Positions 39,422-50,094 of a DNA stretch of 64,000 nucleotides are shown here, one piece after another; positions within the stretch are counted from its first letter, which is position 1, and each line of letters opens with the position of its first letter. The stretch is from contig NC_090195.1 in NCBI RefSeq assembly GCF_024679245.1, positions 4,158,300 through 4,222,299 on the forward strand, written 5' to 3'. The position numbers and the translations under genes are program-made. The DNA comes from Pseudorasbora parva (taxonomy: Eukaryota; Chordata; Actinopteri; Cypriniformes; Gobionidae). The notes under the pieces are model-generated. The model worked only from the letters and a program-made list of their open reading frames with translations. It did not search any database and had not been told where the DNA came from.

Positions 39422-40430
39422 AGGAAGTGTATGTAAGATTGTGGCCAAAACTGGTACCGCAATCACCAAGGGGGTAATCTAGCGCTCGGAAAGCGTTCCA
39501 CCCCTAGGGGCTGCCATTGCTAACCAAGCCATCACCTGCTGTTAGCATCCCATTGACCCCCATTCATTTTTGAGTCACTTTGACATTGAATAACTTTACA
39601 TCTGAGACGTTTAAAGACTCCATTTGTCCATTGTTTATTTCTAAAGAAACACGACAATGCATAAAAGGCTCCGTTACCTTGTATCTTACACTATCGCCCC
39701 GCAGAAGCTGTTTTTGTAAAAATAGGCTAACTATTGCGTCATAACCAACGCGACTCTGTCGCACAGTTGAGAAATTACCGTATAGACCTGAGGAGACGCT
39801 CGCTGGCGATCTTTTACTGTCTATGAGACAGTCGGGGGGACGTGGAGACATAAAATCTGATAAAGTCAAGAGGGAAGAATGGGGAGAAGCCCATAGTGAG
39901 CCAAAAGCAACGGGAGAAAATATTTAAACAACGTGATTCAGCTTTCATTTTCCACATCTACTAGAAGACCTACAGCTGTCAGACAGGAGGCTCACGTCAC
40001 ATCTACGTCGTCAAGCTCAGTCTGAGCCTGCGCAGTTCGCTCAGCCATCAGGAAGTGAGCGCCCCTAGGTTGACTTCATTATTTCGCCGTTGACGTCAAT
40101 GGGATCGCTCGGTCCATTTCTTTTACTGTCTATGGCAATCACTACGTTTGTAGCTCAGCTGTGGTAACTAGAGCAGATCTGGCAACCCGGATGCCGAAAC
40201 ACTACTGACTTCGTGATTGGTCGATAGGTGGAGGGCGGAGCTTCAGGCCAAACCACAACATATCAACATCAGTTGAGGGCTGCAACAACAACTTTTAAAT
40301 GACAATATCCTGGCCGGACTAACTGTTGTCTGTGATATAAGTATTTGAAATTAACATGATAATGTCTAGTGACATATCAGGGCCATTTTATGGTTAAATG
40401 AAATATATTTCTTACATACATTTCCTTTAA
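39418..40430. mobile_element. TTAA MITE (TTAAAGGAAGTGT family), copy 2, with nested insertion
   Basis: Inverted ends 'ttaaaggaagtgtatgtaag' and 'cttacatacatttcctttaa' are well preserved. Outside 39467-40134 it is colinear with copy 1 at 27932-28356, although copy 1 has about 110 extra bases next to the insertion point. Confidence 0.85.
39467..40134. mobile_element. Nested 668-bp insertion with 8-bp duplication
   Basis: The segment is flanked by 'gcaatcac' at 39459-39466 and 40135-40142, an exact 8-bp direct repeat. It is absent from the paralogous element at 27932-28356. Its own termini ('caagggggtaatct' and 'actgtctatg') do not form an obvious inverted repeat. Internal words such as 'catagacagt/actgtctatg' and 'cccctagggg/gcccctaggt' occur near both ends. 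Non-coding. Confidence 0.7.
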
Positions 40431-41868
40431 GTTGGAATGACCTAATAAATATTCTTGAGCTATCATTTTGCTCATTTTGATCAAAGGGAATGAAATGTGT
40501 CTTGCATCAAGGATTCAAAAACAAAAGCACTGAATGCATTTCATTTATTACACAGTGTAATAATGCAATCAAACAGAATATTCTCAAATAAAGACAGAAA
40601 ATAGCAGACATTACATTTTTGACCTGATCTACAGGTTTAAAATATCAGACAGCCTAAACCAATTAATAAATCTCACTCTAATAAATACAACGCATCAAGT
40701 CAAACATGTTCATCTACTACACCATTATATAACCCACAGTGCTATCGTTTACTTTGGCTTCTTTAGATTGAAAGGCATCTGGTTTTGGTGCAGCTGATCG
40801 TCCTGTTCTTCTGATGATGCACAGAAAACTGAAGACAACAAAGATTTAATAGATTCTACTCATTGGTTCAAATCCCTGCTTTAAACTAACCCTACATTTT
40901 GTAGATAAGATGCAAAACTGCAGAGAGACAGATGCTCATACCTGCACCTGTAGTGGTTTTCAGGTCCCCATTTAAGGCACTAAATGTACAGCATAATGTG
41001 AAACACATCAGTGACTTAACAAGTATTGCAAAGGTTCATCTTTAACAATAGCAGCAGCATGAAACAGCAGAACACTTACAAACAAACTCAACCAAACATT
41101 AATAAATCATTTAAACAAGGCACAAAGCCTCACGACCCCTGTGACATAGGAGCAAAACTGCACTGCAAATCTAGAGTTAGGCCTTGTTTAGTGTTGCTTA
41201 GTGTGTATAAAACCATGCAGACTTGTGTAAACTCCTCCACTATCACCAATCATCACTCCACTACGGCACAAAAGACTCACAATACATTGAAAACAGCACA
41301 ATGAATCTCATGTCCAGGTCATATTTCATGCCAGCACCAAAAGGAGGAGAATTAGAAGATTTGCTCAAGAAAATTAAGTCTATTTTTAGGGTGACTGTTT
41401 TTTTTTTATTGTGGCACTATTTTTATGACATATAAGTTAATTATGAACCAAATTCTTCATGACCCGGACTGTTCTGTATGAGATTCACATTTACATGAAA
41501 TCCCTGATAATTCTGAATATTAACACACTCTTGATAGTCACCTGCCTAATGCAGAAATCTGAAATGCTTTACAGTAGTGTATGATTGTCATAAAGTAATG
41601 CAGAATGACCTAAACGTTTGTGTTTTCCTTTCTAAATGGATAAGTGTTGGGGCAAAGCCCTTATGATTTGGTTTAGTGTCTGGGGATTCATTCTTAAGCA
41701 CAGCTTTAACCGAGTCGAAAACTTGATCAGATGAACAGATATTATAAATAAAAGCGGTTGAGATTTCAAGAGTGCAAGTTCAAAATGTAGCCACTGGCTT
41801 TTGACCTGAATGACCTTTAGGTTGAAAGAATAGTGTTTAAATATAAACTATATATACATCATTGTGTT
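40431..41868 (-). other. fam234a: fam234a 3' UTR or intergenic
   Basis: This holds no open frame of note. On the minus strand, candidate AATAAA signals lie at about 41410-41403 and at 40547-40542; either could end fam234a. The choice is not resolvable here. Confidence 0.35.
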
Positions 41869-44800
41869 TCAGAAAAGTGCATCACTGAAGCGCAGTATGT
41901 GGAAGGCCTCCTTCACATACTTCTCCATGTCTTTAGAAACCGGCTCATCAGCTGCTAATCCCAGAACGCTGCTCTCCCACACGTCATCCTTTATCTTCCG
42001 CTTGGTCAGAATCACTGACTCCGTCCCGTTTAATTCGGCATGCTGCCGTCCATCCGGTCCGGTCAGAACGAGGTAACCGGCGTGGCGACCCCGCTCCAAC
42101 AGCGTTGCTGAACAAATGCAGAAGGATGCTTGTTATTTGAACAATTTGAACCTGACTTGCTATTAATGTTCCCATTTGAAGGTGCTGGCAGCCATTTCAG
42201 ATGTTTTGCACATTATCACCCATCACCCGTTTTCACCCATCACCCATTTTTACCAAACGTCCGTGAATCCAAATGCATAAAATGATAAGTACAGTAGCAA
42301 ACCCAGTGCACAAATATAGCAAGCGGTAATTAAAGGGCAGGGTACCTAAGGGGCAGGGTACCACAGAGCCTGAATGAGGAGCTAAAAATGAAGACAACGA
42401 GCATCAGACCAAATGCAAATATGATTAAAGACATTTGGAGATGATTTTAAGCAAAATAATTAAATATAATCACTTGTAATATGACAGAATGGCTTATTAC
42501 TTGACAATTACACACTTAGTTTGTGTCAGTATGTCAAATTATATATAATTAGTTTTATCAAGTAACTTTTTGCCAACATGGTCCTAATATGAGCTGACTC
42601 GAATTTGGTGAAAATCAGACAAACGGTGTAGGAGGAGTTTTAAAAAAACAACAACAAAAAACCCAATTGGTATCTATGTTGTCGGCATGGCCCAAGTAAT
42701 CTTTTAAAGGCGGTCTAATGCTATCTTAGCATTCTGACTTATTCACACTGTTGTTGATTCGCATGCTAAACATGGTAAAAATTTCAAACAATTAGTTAGA
42801 TGTATGTAATTCAATTCAAACTGCTGACAGAGATATGACAGAGTATTTCTGTGTTTTCCGGAAGAAGAAAAATTCACAGTATGGCCATGTATGACGTCAT
42901 AAAGAAAATCAAAAGTTATCCAGGGATAATGCCAATAGTTGATGTCACTTTGTCAACAAACATCCCGCGAACACGTAATACGCATGTGCATGGCGTCACT
43001 GTCTTCATAGATTCGTTTTTTTATTGTTAACATGGAGACGGAAAAGGTTTCATTTTCAAAACCTTGCACTTTGAAACTGGTTTTCAAAAGCTTGCGTTTT
43101 CAGGCCCCCAAAACACTGTTGTCATGTAAATGAACGCCCGAAACACATAAGATGTCGTGTAAACATACCCTAAGACCATTACAATAGACAAAACTATTCA
43201 AAGGCTATTAGCAGTTTATATATTTTTTTTTATTATAACCACAAGGTGGTGCTGTCTTGAAACTTTTTAAGATCATGGTCGATTTCATAGATAGGGCTTG
43301 GGATTAAAAGTATAGTTCACCCAAAATGTTTAATTCTGTCATCATTTACTCATGCACCCTGAAGTTGTTCCAAACCTGTGTGAGTTTCTTTGTTCTGCTG
43401 AACACAAACAAAGATATTTTGAAGAATGTTTGTGACCAAGCAGATAGAGCAATTATTGACCACCGTAGTATTTTTTCCCCCTACAATGGCAATCAGTGGT
43501 TGCTCTATCGGCTTAGTCACAAACATTCTTCAAAATATCTCCTTTTGTGTTCAGCAGAAGAAAGAAACTCATACAGATTTGGAGCAACATTAGGGTGAGT
43601 AAATGATGACAGAATTTTCATTTTTGGGTGAACTATCCCTTTAAGCCTAAATATATATGGTTAGATAAGTCTTGATGATGTTGTGAATAAGAGTTACCCT
43701 TAAAGGAGACGATGTTCAGTGCAGAATTTCCCCTTTCGAGCAGCATTTGGGAGTGTCGAGGATGCAGCAGGTATGAGGAATGCATCTGAATGTCATCAAA
43801 CAAACACATCAGTGTCCTATTTCTGCAACCGTGTGTATGTGTGTGTATGTAACGCTCTTACTGTCTGGTTGCTGTGACTCTTTCCCCAGAGCATGAACAC
43901 GGAGAACGCATTGAGTGTTAGTACAGACGCCGGACGAGGATTCGGAGTCCAGAACGACAGATTGACCTTCCACAGGACGTCTCCATTCTGTCCGCTCAGA
44001 ACCGTCACCTACAACATTTATAAAGAGTCTCACGCTCACCAAAGCTGCATTCATTTGATCAAAAGTACAGTAAAGTACAGTTTTATGTGACTTTATATTA
44101 AAATGTAATGTATTCCTGTGATCAAAGCTGAATTCATAGCATCATTACTCCAGTCTTCAGTGTCACATGATTCTTCAGAAATCATTCTAATATGAGGATT
44201 TGATGATCAAGAAACATTTATGATTATTATCAATGTTGAAAAAAGTTCTGCTGCTTCATGAGACATTGCATATTCTACTATTACCATTACACTCATACAC
44301 ATCAAATTATTATTATTAAAGCTGTGGTTGCATGCGATTTTTTTAACTTTAGTTAGTGTGTAATGTTGCTGCTTGAGCATAAACAGTTTCTGCAAAGTTA
44401 CAGCGCTGAAAGTTCAATGCAAACAGAGATTTCTGCCCGTAATGGGAAGGGGCGTGTTGTTTCCGGCAACCTGTGCTTGGCACTTCAACCAATAAAAATA
44501 CAGGAAACTACATTTGGCCATCTAACCAATCTAAGACCATTGCGTTTTTCAGAGGGATGGGCTTCATAGAAGCAGGAAACAAACGAGCCGTTTAAAGGAC
44601 AGTGGAGACAGCGGTGTGGAATAAAGGGAGAATAGAAGAAAAATATGGCGGTTTAAAAAAAAGAAGAAGTATTAAGACGTGTTATACGATCCCCATAAAC
44701 ACAACCAAGCCTAGAAAAAAAAACACTAAACCACCCCTTTAATACCAATATGGTCACTCACGCTTTTAGTGTCATTGCCAATGTCTTCCTCTATCATTAT

Positions 44801-46255
44801 GTCTGGAATTCCATCTTTGTCGAATTGCCCAGATGTGGGCACACTAGAAGAACACACACAGGAATGCATCAGTGTAACACACAAAAACCTTCCAGTGTGT
44901 TGTGTTTGGAGTGGCTAACACACCTGAGCAGAGCGCTGGTGTTGGCGGTCCATGCGATCTTCAGTTTGTCTGTGAGCAGCAGAGACACACTAGAGTCCGT
45001 TTGGACCAGCAGTGATGGGGAACCACTGCGATCAACAACCGTCACACGCTTCAGGGAATCAGACCTGTAGACAGGCGGTCAGAAGAAACCCGTAATATAA
45101 CAATGGCTGGAAAAACAAAGAAAGAGTTTTAGTCCACAACGCTTATTACTGATAGAGTGAGATGAATCCAGTTTGACCGTCTGATCTGTCCTCCCAGCTT
45201 TTCTCTTTCTTCAGCGCAGACTCCAGACCAGCCTGAGCCCGAGCTGCCAGATGTTGCAGACCGACCGCGTGGAGCCCAGAGTCTGTGGACAGAGAAAGAA
45301 ACTGTTGAGTTCAGAGGAATAGAAAGGGGAGACAAAAAAGAAGAGATGCTGAAAGCAGCGCCACACCTGTGAGTAACAGCAGGTATGGAGCGCCACTGGC
45401 TGTGTTGAACGGCAGATGATCAAAAACCCCGTTCACATCAACATCAACCCTTGAGCCGATCTGATCACCTGACTTCCCTGAGAAAAACACCAGCTCGGTC
45501 TAAAAGAGAGAGGAGATTGCGTCATCACAAAATATTTAAGCACAGACGAGCATTTGAGTGTGTGTGTGTGAGAGTGAGTGAGCAAGCGAGCGAGCGAGTG
45601 AGTGAGAGAATGAGTGAGAGTGTGTGTGACTGAGCAAGCGTGCGTGCGTTTGTCGTACCGGTATGGGTGTTAGTGATGGTGCCTCAGGATTATATGAAAG
45701 CATGGCAAAGTCCTCTGCTCCGTCAGCATTCAGATCCATAACACTGATCAGCGGGAGATTTCCGTTCATCACAGATGAACGTGGCTGCTGCCACATAATC
45801 TTACCTGATGGAACAAACACATCAAATGCACTTTTGAACAAAAACATGTGGTGGTACCATGGTACTGAATGGTTATCCTAGTAATACACTACTACTGTTC
45901 ATGTTTGTTCTCAGAAATGAATACTTTTACTCAACAAGGACGCATGACATTGATCAAAAACGACACATTTATAATGTTACAAAAGATTTCTATGACAAAT
46001 AAGCATTGAGCATTCTATTCATGAAAAAATTCGGGAACAAATGTGTCACAGATTCCACAGAAATATGAAGCAACAACTGTTTTCAACATTGATAATAATC
46101 AGAAATGTTTATAAGCACTAAATCATCATATTAGAATGATTTCTGAAGGATCATGTGACACTGAAGACTGGAGCAATGATGCTGTAAATTCAGTTTTGAT
46201 CACAGGAATAAATTACACATTACTATATATATATATATACGGTATATATATATAC

Positions 46256-46293
<38 letters not shown>

Positions 46294-47328
46294 GTATATA
46301 TATATATACCGTATATATATAGACCGTATATATATATATATAAAATAGTTATTTTAAATTGTAATCAAAATTGTGATCAAATAAATGGCTTGGTTAGCAG
46401 AAGAAACTTATTTTAAACATCATACCGACCCCAAACTTTTGAACAGTAGTGTGTGCCATAATATTGACATGGTCCTGTTTCAGAACCACACATATGTCCA
46501 GGTCTCTGTGTAATTAAATCCTGTACCTGACTGTTTGTCGACCGCCGTGAAATTGTCTGCGTGAGCAACCAGACATCCTGTTCCTTTACGTCCGAGCCCC
46601 TTTACGCCACACTCTACCCAATCAAATTCAGCAGCTAAAGGTCGTTCCCAAAGTGTCTTCCCTTTAGTACCATCAACAGCCATTAAAACCACACACGGGA
46701 TTGATAAATCTGAAGAAGAAAAAAAAACATTACTTCAAGAAGCAGAATACACAATAGAGTCCCTTATTAAGATTTTCAGTAAATAATAACTTAAATTTGG
46801 GTTTGTACCTATTGGGCCTGAAAACGCAAACTTTTGAAAACTAGCTTCAAAGTGCAAGAAAAACAACAGCAAGCAGGTTTGTGTATGTGTTTTTACCTTA
46901 CCTTCACTCAAACATGTGTTGCGGCTGGCGTCAGCATCCCTGTACATGAAGAACACATCCAAGACTTTGTCTTCATTGGCATCCTCAACAGCCAGGAAAT
47001 TATACGTGGCTGTAGGAGAAAAACACTTTCAGCATCCCATCAGAAATTCATGAATGTTACTGCTGTATTTTTAGTCACCTGCGGCAGAATACGTGCGGTT
47101 CCAGGTGGACTCGTATTGCGGCCGTACGGGGCAGGGAAGGATGAACGAAAAGGCGAAGACAACCACCAGGCACAGGAAGAGAGAGAAGAGGAACGCAGCC
47201 GTGCGCCATGCTGTCAAGTGGGACACGCCCAGCTTTCCCGCGCAGCCTTTCTTCTTAGACACGCCCCCTTCTGCCTCACCACCCTTCAGAGGCTCCGCCT
47301 CAAAACCAGGCCCTGATCCATCTGCCAT
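41869..47328 (-). CDS. fam234a: FAM234A (ITFG3), single-pass membrane protein
   Basis: FAM234A is a poorly characterised type II membrane protein with integrin alpha FG-GAP-like repeats. Eleven coding exons on the minus strand: 47328-47079, 47009-46902, 46709-46527, 45804-45659, 45499-45367, 45282-45150, 45064-44924, 44843-44762, 44008-43862, 43785-43698, 42107-41869. All phases agree and give 549 residues (human about 552). Residues 42-64 form one hydrophobic membrane span after a charged, cysteine-containing cytosolic tail. The outer part carries Asp-rich FG-GAP-like motifs (DANEDKVLDVFF, DLNADGAEDFAML, DVDVNGVFDHLP, FDKDGIPDIM) and N-glycosylation sequons (NRT, NFT, NDT, NTS, NQT). The start is the first ATG (MADGSGPG) in the exon that opens at 47353. 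The acceptor of exon 10 has a weak pyrimidine tract and is the least certain junction. FAM234B is the alternative paralogue; the head-to-head luc7l neighbour favours FAM234A. Confidence 0.9.
43314..43644. mobile_element. TTAA foldback MITE in fam234a intron
   Basis: The two halves are inverted copies: 'tatagttcacccaaaatg' ... 'tgttccaaacctgtgtgag' on the left and 'cattttcatttttgggtgaa' on the right, ending in TTAA at both sides. The centre lies near 43470-43480. Confidence 0.88.
44020..44260. repeat. Widespread interspersed repeat copy
   Basis: It starts 'ctcaccaaagctgcattcat' and carries 'actccagtcttcagtgtcac' and 'attctaatatgaggatttg'. It begins immediately outside fam234a exon 9. Confidence 0.75.
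44316..44742. mobile_element. TTAA MITE with TTAAAGSKGTGGTT ends
   Basis: The left end 'ttaaagctgtggtt' and the inverted right end ('aaccacccctttaa') are similar and both finish in TTAA. The interior contains CCAAT/ATTGG words ('aaccaataaa', 'aaccaatcta') and no coding sequence. It lies in fam234a intron 8. Confidence 0.6.
45905..46440. repeat. Widespread interspersed repeat copy with (TA)n hairpin
   Basis: This is an inverted copy of the dispersed repeat ('gacactgaagactggagcaa', 'ccccaaacttttgaacagta'), interrupted at 46223-46343 by a TA-rich tract. Within the tract, 'acggtatata' words on the left are mirrored by 'tataccgta' words on the right, making a long self-complementary hairpin. It lies in fam234a intron 3. 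Confidence 0.8.
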
Positions 47329-47605
47329 TTCAGACCGGCAGAACTCCACACCACTGGAAGATAGAAGACATAATCATCTGGTGATTACCAAACCAAATAT
47401 AATATTTCATTGTCTGAGGACAATACAGGAGCGTGGAGTGATAAAAGAAACTAGCAGTTACATAGAAAAATATACAATTTAGAGTTATACAAAAATATTT
47501 GACCCAATCTTGTATTCCAGAGTACTGTCTAATACATTTACATAAGCCCAATGTGTTTTGGCTTTCATTCTATATTTAATGCTGCAGAAAAATGTCTTCA
47601 CACAT

Positions 47606-48410
47606 CTACAAACACTTCCTGAAGCATGTGTGCTTTGTGTCAGGAGCATTATCCTGCTGGAAGAGCCACAGCCACCAGAATACTGTTTCCATGAAAGGCT
47701 GAACATGGTCTGCAACAATGTTTAGGTAGGTGGTACGTGTCAAAGTAACATCCACATGGATGGACGACCCAAGGTTTCCCAGCAGAACAATGCCCAAAGC
47801 ATCACACTGCCTCTGCCGGCTCGCCTTCTTCCCATAGTGCATACTGGTGCCATGTGTTCTCCAGGAAGCAACACATGTAGTTTCCACGTGATGTGAAAGA
47901 AAACGTGATTCATCAGACCAGGCCACCTTCTTCCATTGCTCCGTGGTCCAGTTCTGATGCTCATGTGCCACTGTTGGTGCTTTCGGCGGGGTCAGCATGG
48001 GCACCCCGACTAGTCTGCGGTTATACAGCCCCATACACAACCAACTGTGTGTATTCTGACACCTTTCTATCAGAACCAGCATTAACTTCTTGAGCAATTT
48101 TGTCTGTTTGATCGGACCACACGGGCCAGTCTTCGCTCCCCACGTGCATCAATGAGCCTTGGCCGTCCATGACCCTGTGGCCGGTTCTCCACTGTTCCTT
48201 CCTTGGAGCACTTTTGACAGATACTGACCACTGCAGACCGGGAACAGCCCACAAGAGCTGCAGTTTTGGAGATGCTCTGACCCAGTCGTCTAGCCATCAC
48301 AATTTGGCCCTTGTCAAACTTGCTCAAATCCTTACGCTTTCCCATTTTTCCTGCTTATAATACATTAACTTTGAGGACAAAAGTTATATTGCTGCCTAAT
48401 ATATCCCACC
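47606..48410 (-). pseudogene. Tc1-like transposase remnant lacking its 3' end
   Basis: On the minus strand, 48345 down to about 48110 encodes [20 protein letters not shown] and the HTH ([15 protein letters not shown]). After a frameshift, 48097-47606 encodes TEQWKKVAWSDES and FQQDNAPDTKH, i.e. the first two catalytic aspartates. Sequence homologous to the DLNPIEHLW segment is missing, so the third catalytic residue is lost. It belongs to the same family as 14890 and 22060, and lies in the fam234a 5' UTR intron. Confidence 0.87.
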
Positions 48411-49358
48411 CACTAACAGGAGCCGTGATGAAGAGATCATCAGTGTTATTCACTTCACCTGTCATAATGTAATGCCTGATCTGCATTGCATAGGTTAAAA
48501 AAGGTTTGCATTGCTTTTTAAGTCAGATTCAGGCCATTAGTATGAGTCCAAATATGTGAAAGAAGAACACATCACTGAAGTGACTCAAACTTAAAACATC
48601 AAGGAAACAAAGGAAGGCTAATTCATTGTTCTACTTCACCGCTCCCTCCTACCTGTATGCAACCCTGTAAGTTCAGAGATCAATAACCTTCAGCACATCA
48701 CATCTACTGCATCCAACGGCCTATGGGAACTAATGCTCTTTTCAAACACAACAAATCCTGCTTCTCTTCCCATCCAGAGTGTTCTGTGTCAGATAGAAGC
48801 TGTTGTTAAACATCCTAACAAAAACACAACAACAAAAACCCCTCAGTCATGCTGCGGCACGCAGGTGAACTTGAAGGGCCCGGGGCCAAACAAACAGCCC
48901 CTTTCTGGAAACTGTTATCTGGGTGGCAAAAACATTTTAACCACAGAAGTACTACACCACACACAAACTAATCACTGATACATACACAATATAACAACAT
49001 CTTGTGCATTTCACAGATAAAATGGGCTTTTATGTGTGTATATGATGATTTTTAAAGCATAAAACACATCTTAAGCCAATTGTATGCCATAAAATGACAA
49101 ACACACGTGTACCACATACAGCTTATATAAGAGACTAGAACTAACCAAACCTAAATCTAACTCACATTCATTAACTAAAACACAAGGTTGTATATAGGAG
49201 ATGATTTGTAGAGGTTAGAAGATTTAATAAGTTTGTCTTAAATGTCACTTTCAATAATCTCTTAACCTTTAATTAGCCCGCTTTACTTGTTGATCGAAAA
49301 GAAACCAAGTAATGAATTCGGGAAAACACACACACACACTCGTCTGATCAAAACAAAC
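48411..49358. other. fam234a 5' intron sequence
   Basis: No exon, RNA gene or clear repeat was recognised in this part of the first fam234a intron. Confidence 0.35.
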
Positions 49359-49818
49359 CTGGAGAATGACAGACCTCGCTTCTCTTCTAGGTGAGCTGTT
49401 TTGACAACGGTACTTCCGCGTACGGCAACTCGATGGGGACAAAAAAAGCGATTTTATTCCATTGGGTCTTATAATATTTAATTGAAAGGCAAAAAGACAT
49501 ATGTCACAAGAAATTACCTACTTTTTTTATTTAAAAAATAATAATCGTATTGTTAGTATATAGTATTATTACTTTTACACAGAAATGTAATTACGTATTT
49601 AGTGTTACGTTGTGCTACTTATTTTGTGTTTGAAAAATATTTTTAGAAAGTGTATTAAGTAAGTTTTAAAGAAATTAATTTCAACGTGTATTTAAAATGT
49701 TTGTGTAATCGCTGATTTATTATCGATGTTATTATGTATGTTACATGTTTGTTGATTTAATTATTATTATAATACTATTATTGTTAATATTATTATGTAA
49801 AAACAATCATAATACATA

Positions 49819-49881
<63 letters not shown>

Positions 49882-50094
49882 GTAGTAGTAGTATAATATA
49901 CACGTCCCTTTTAAGATTGCGTCGCGCGCTCTGATTGGCCGCTCTCCATTTTGAGTTCGTTTGCTCACTCGCTAGTGGAGAGAGCAGCGGAGGCGAGAGA
50001 CGCAGTTGGGACGCGTTTCGCAGATGATTTAAATTGTAATTTTCAGGGTAAAATCACCATAACCCTTGTGAGGAGAGCGATTAATCGTGCCAGG
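49359..50094. promoter_or_regulatory. Divergent promoter region between fam234a and luc7l
   Basis: On the minus strand a non-coding exon ending CTCCAG at 49359 with a GTTTGT donor can supply the fam234a 5' UTR. On the plus strand a GC-rich island at 49905-50090 carries an inverted CCAAT box (ATTGG, 49934-49938) and leads into the luc7l ATG at 50095. There is no TATA box. The two genes are head-to-head, as in human 16p13.3 (recalled). Between the two islands lies an AT-rich spacer with a (TAA)n tract. Confidence 0.5.
49823..49893. repeat. (TAA)n microsatellite
   Basis: About 58 bases of TAA repeat turn into a short TAG run, lying between the fam234a and luc7l start regions. Confidence 0.96.

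Noticed and set aside
43440..43500. Possible microRNA hairpin in the fam234a intron
   Set aside because: The hairpin is simply the fold of a dispersed TTAA MITE whose arms occur elsewhere in the window.
46834..47482. Plus-strand frames of 160 and 129 residues overlapping fam234a
   Set aside because: They are antisense to the fam234a first coding exon, which has correct splice sites and a family match on the minus strand.
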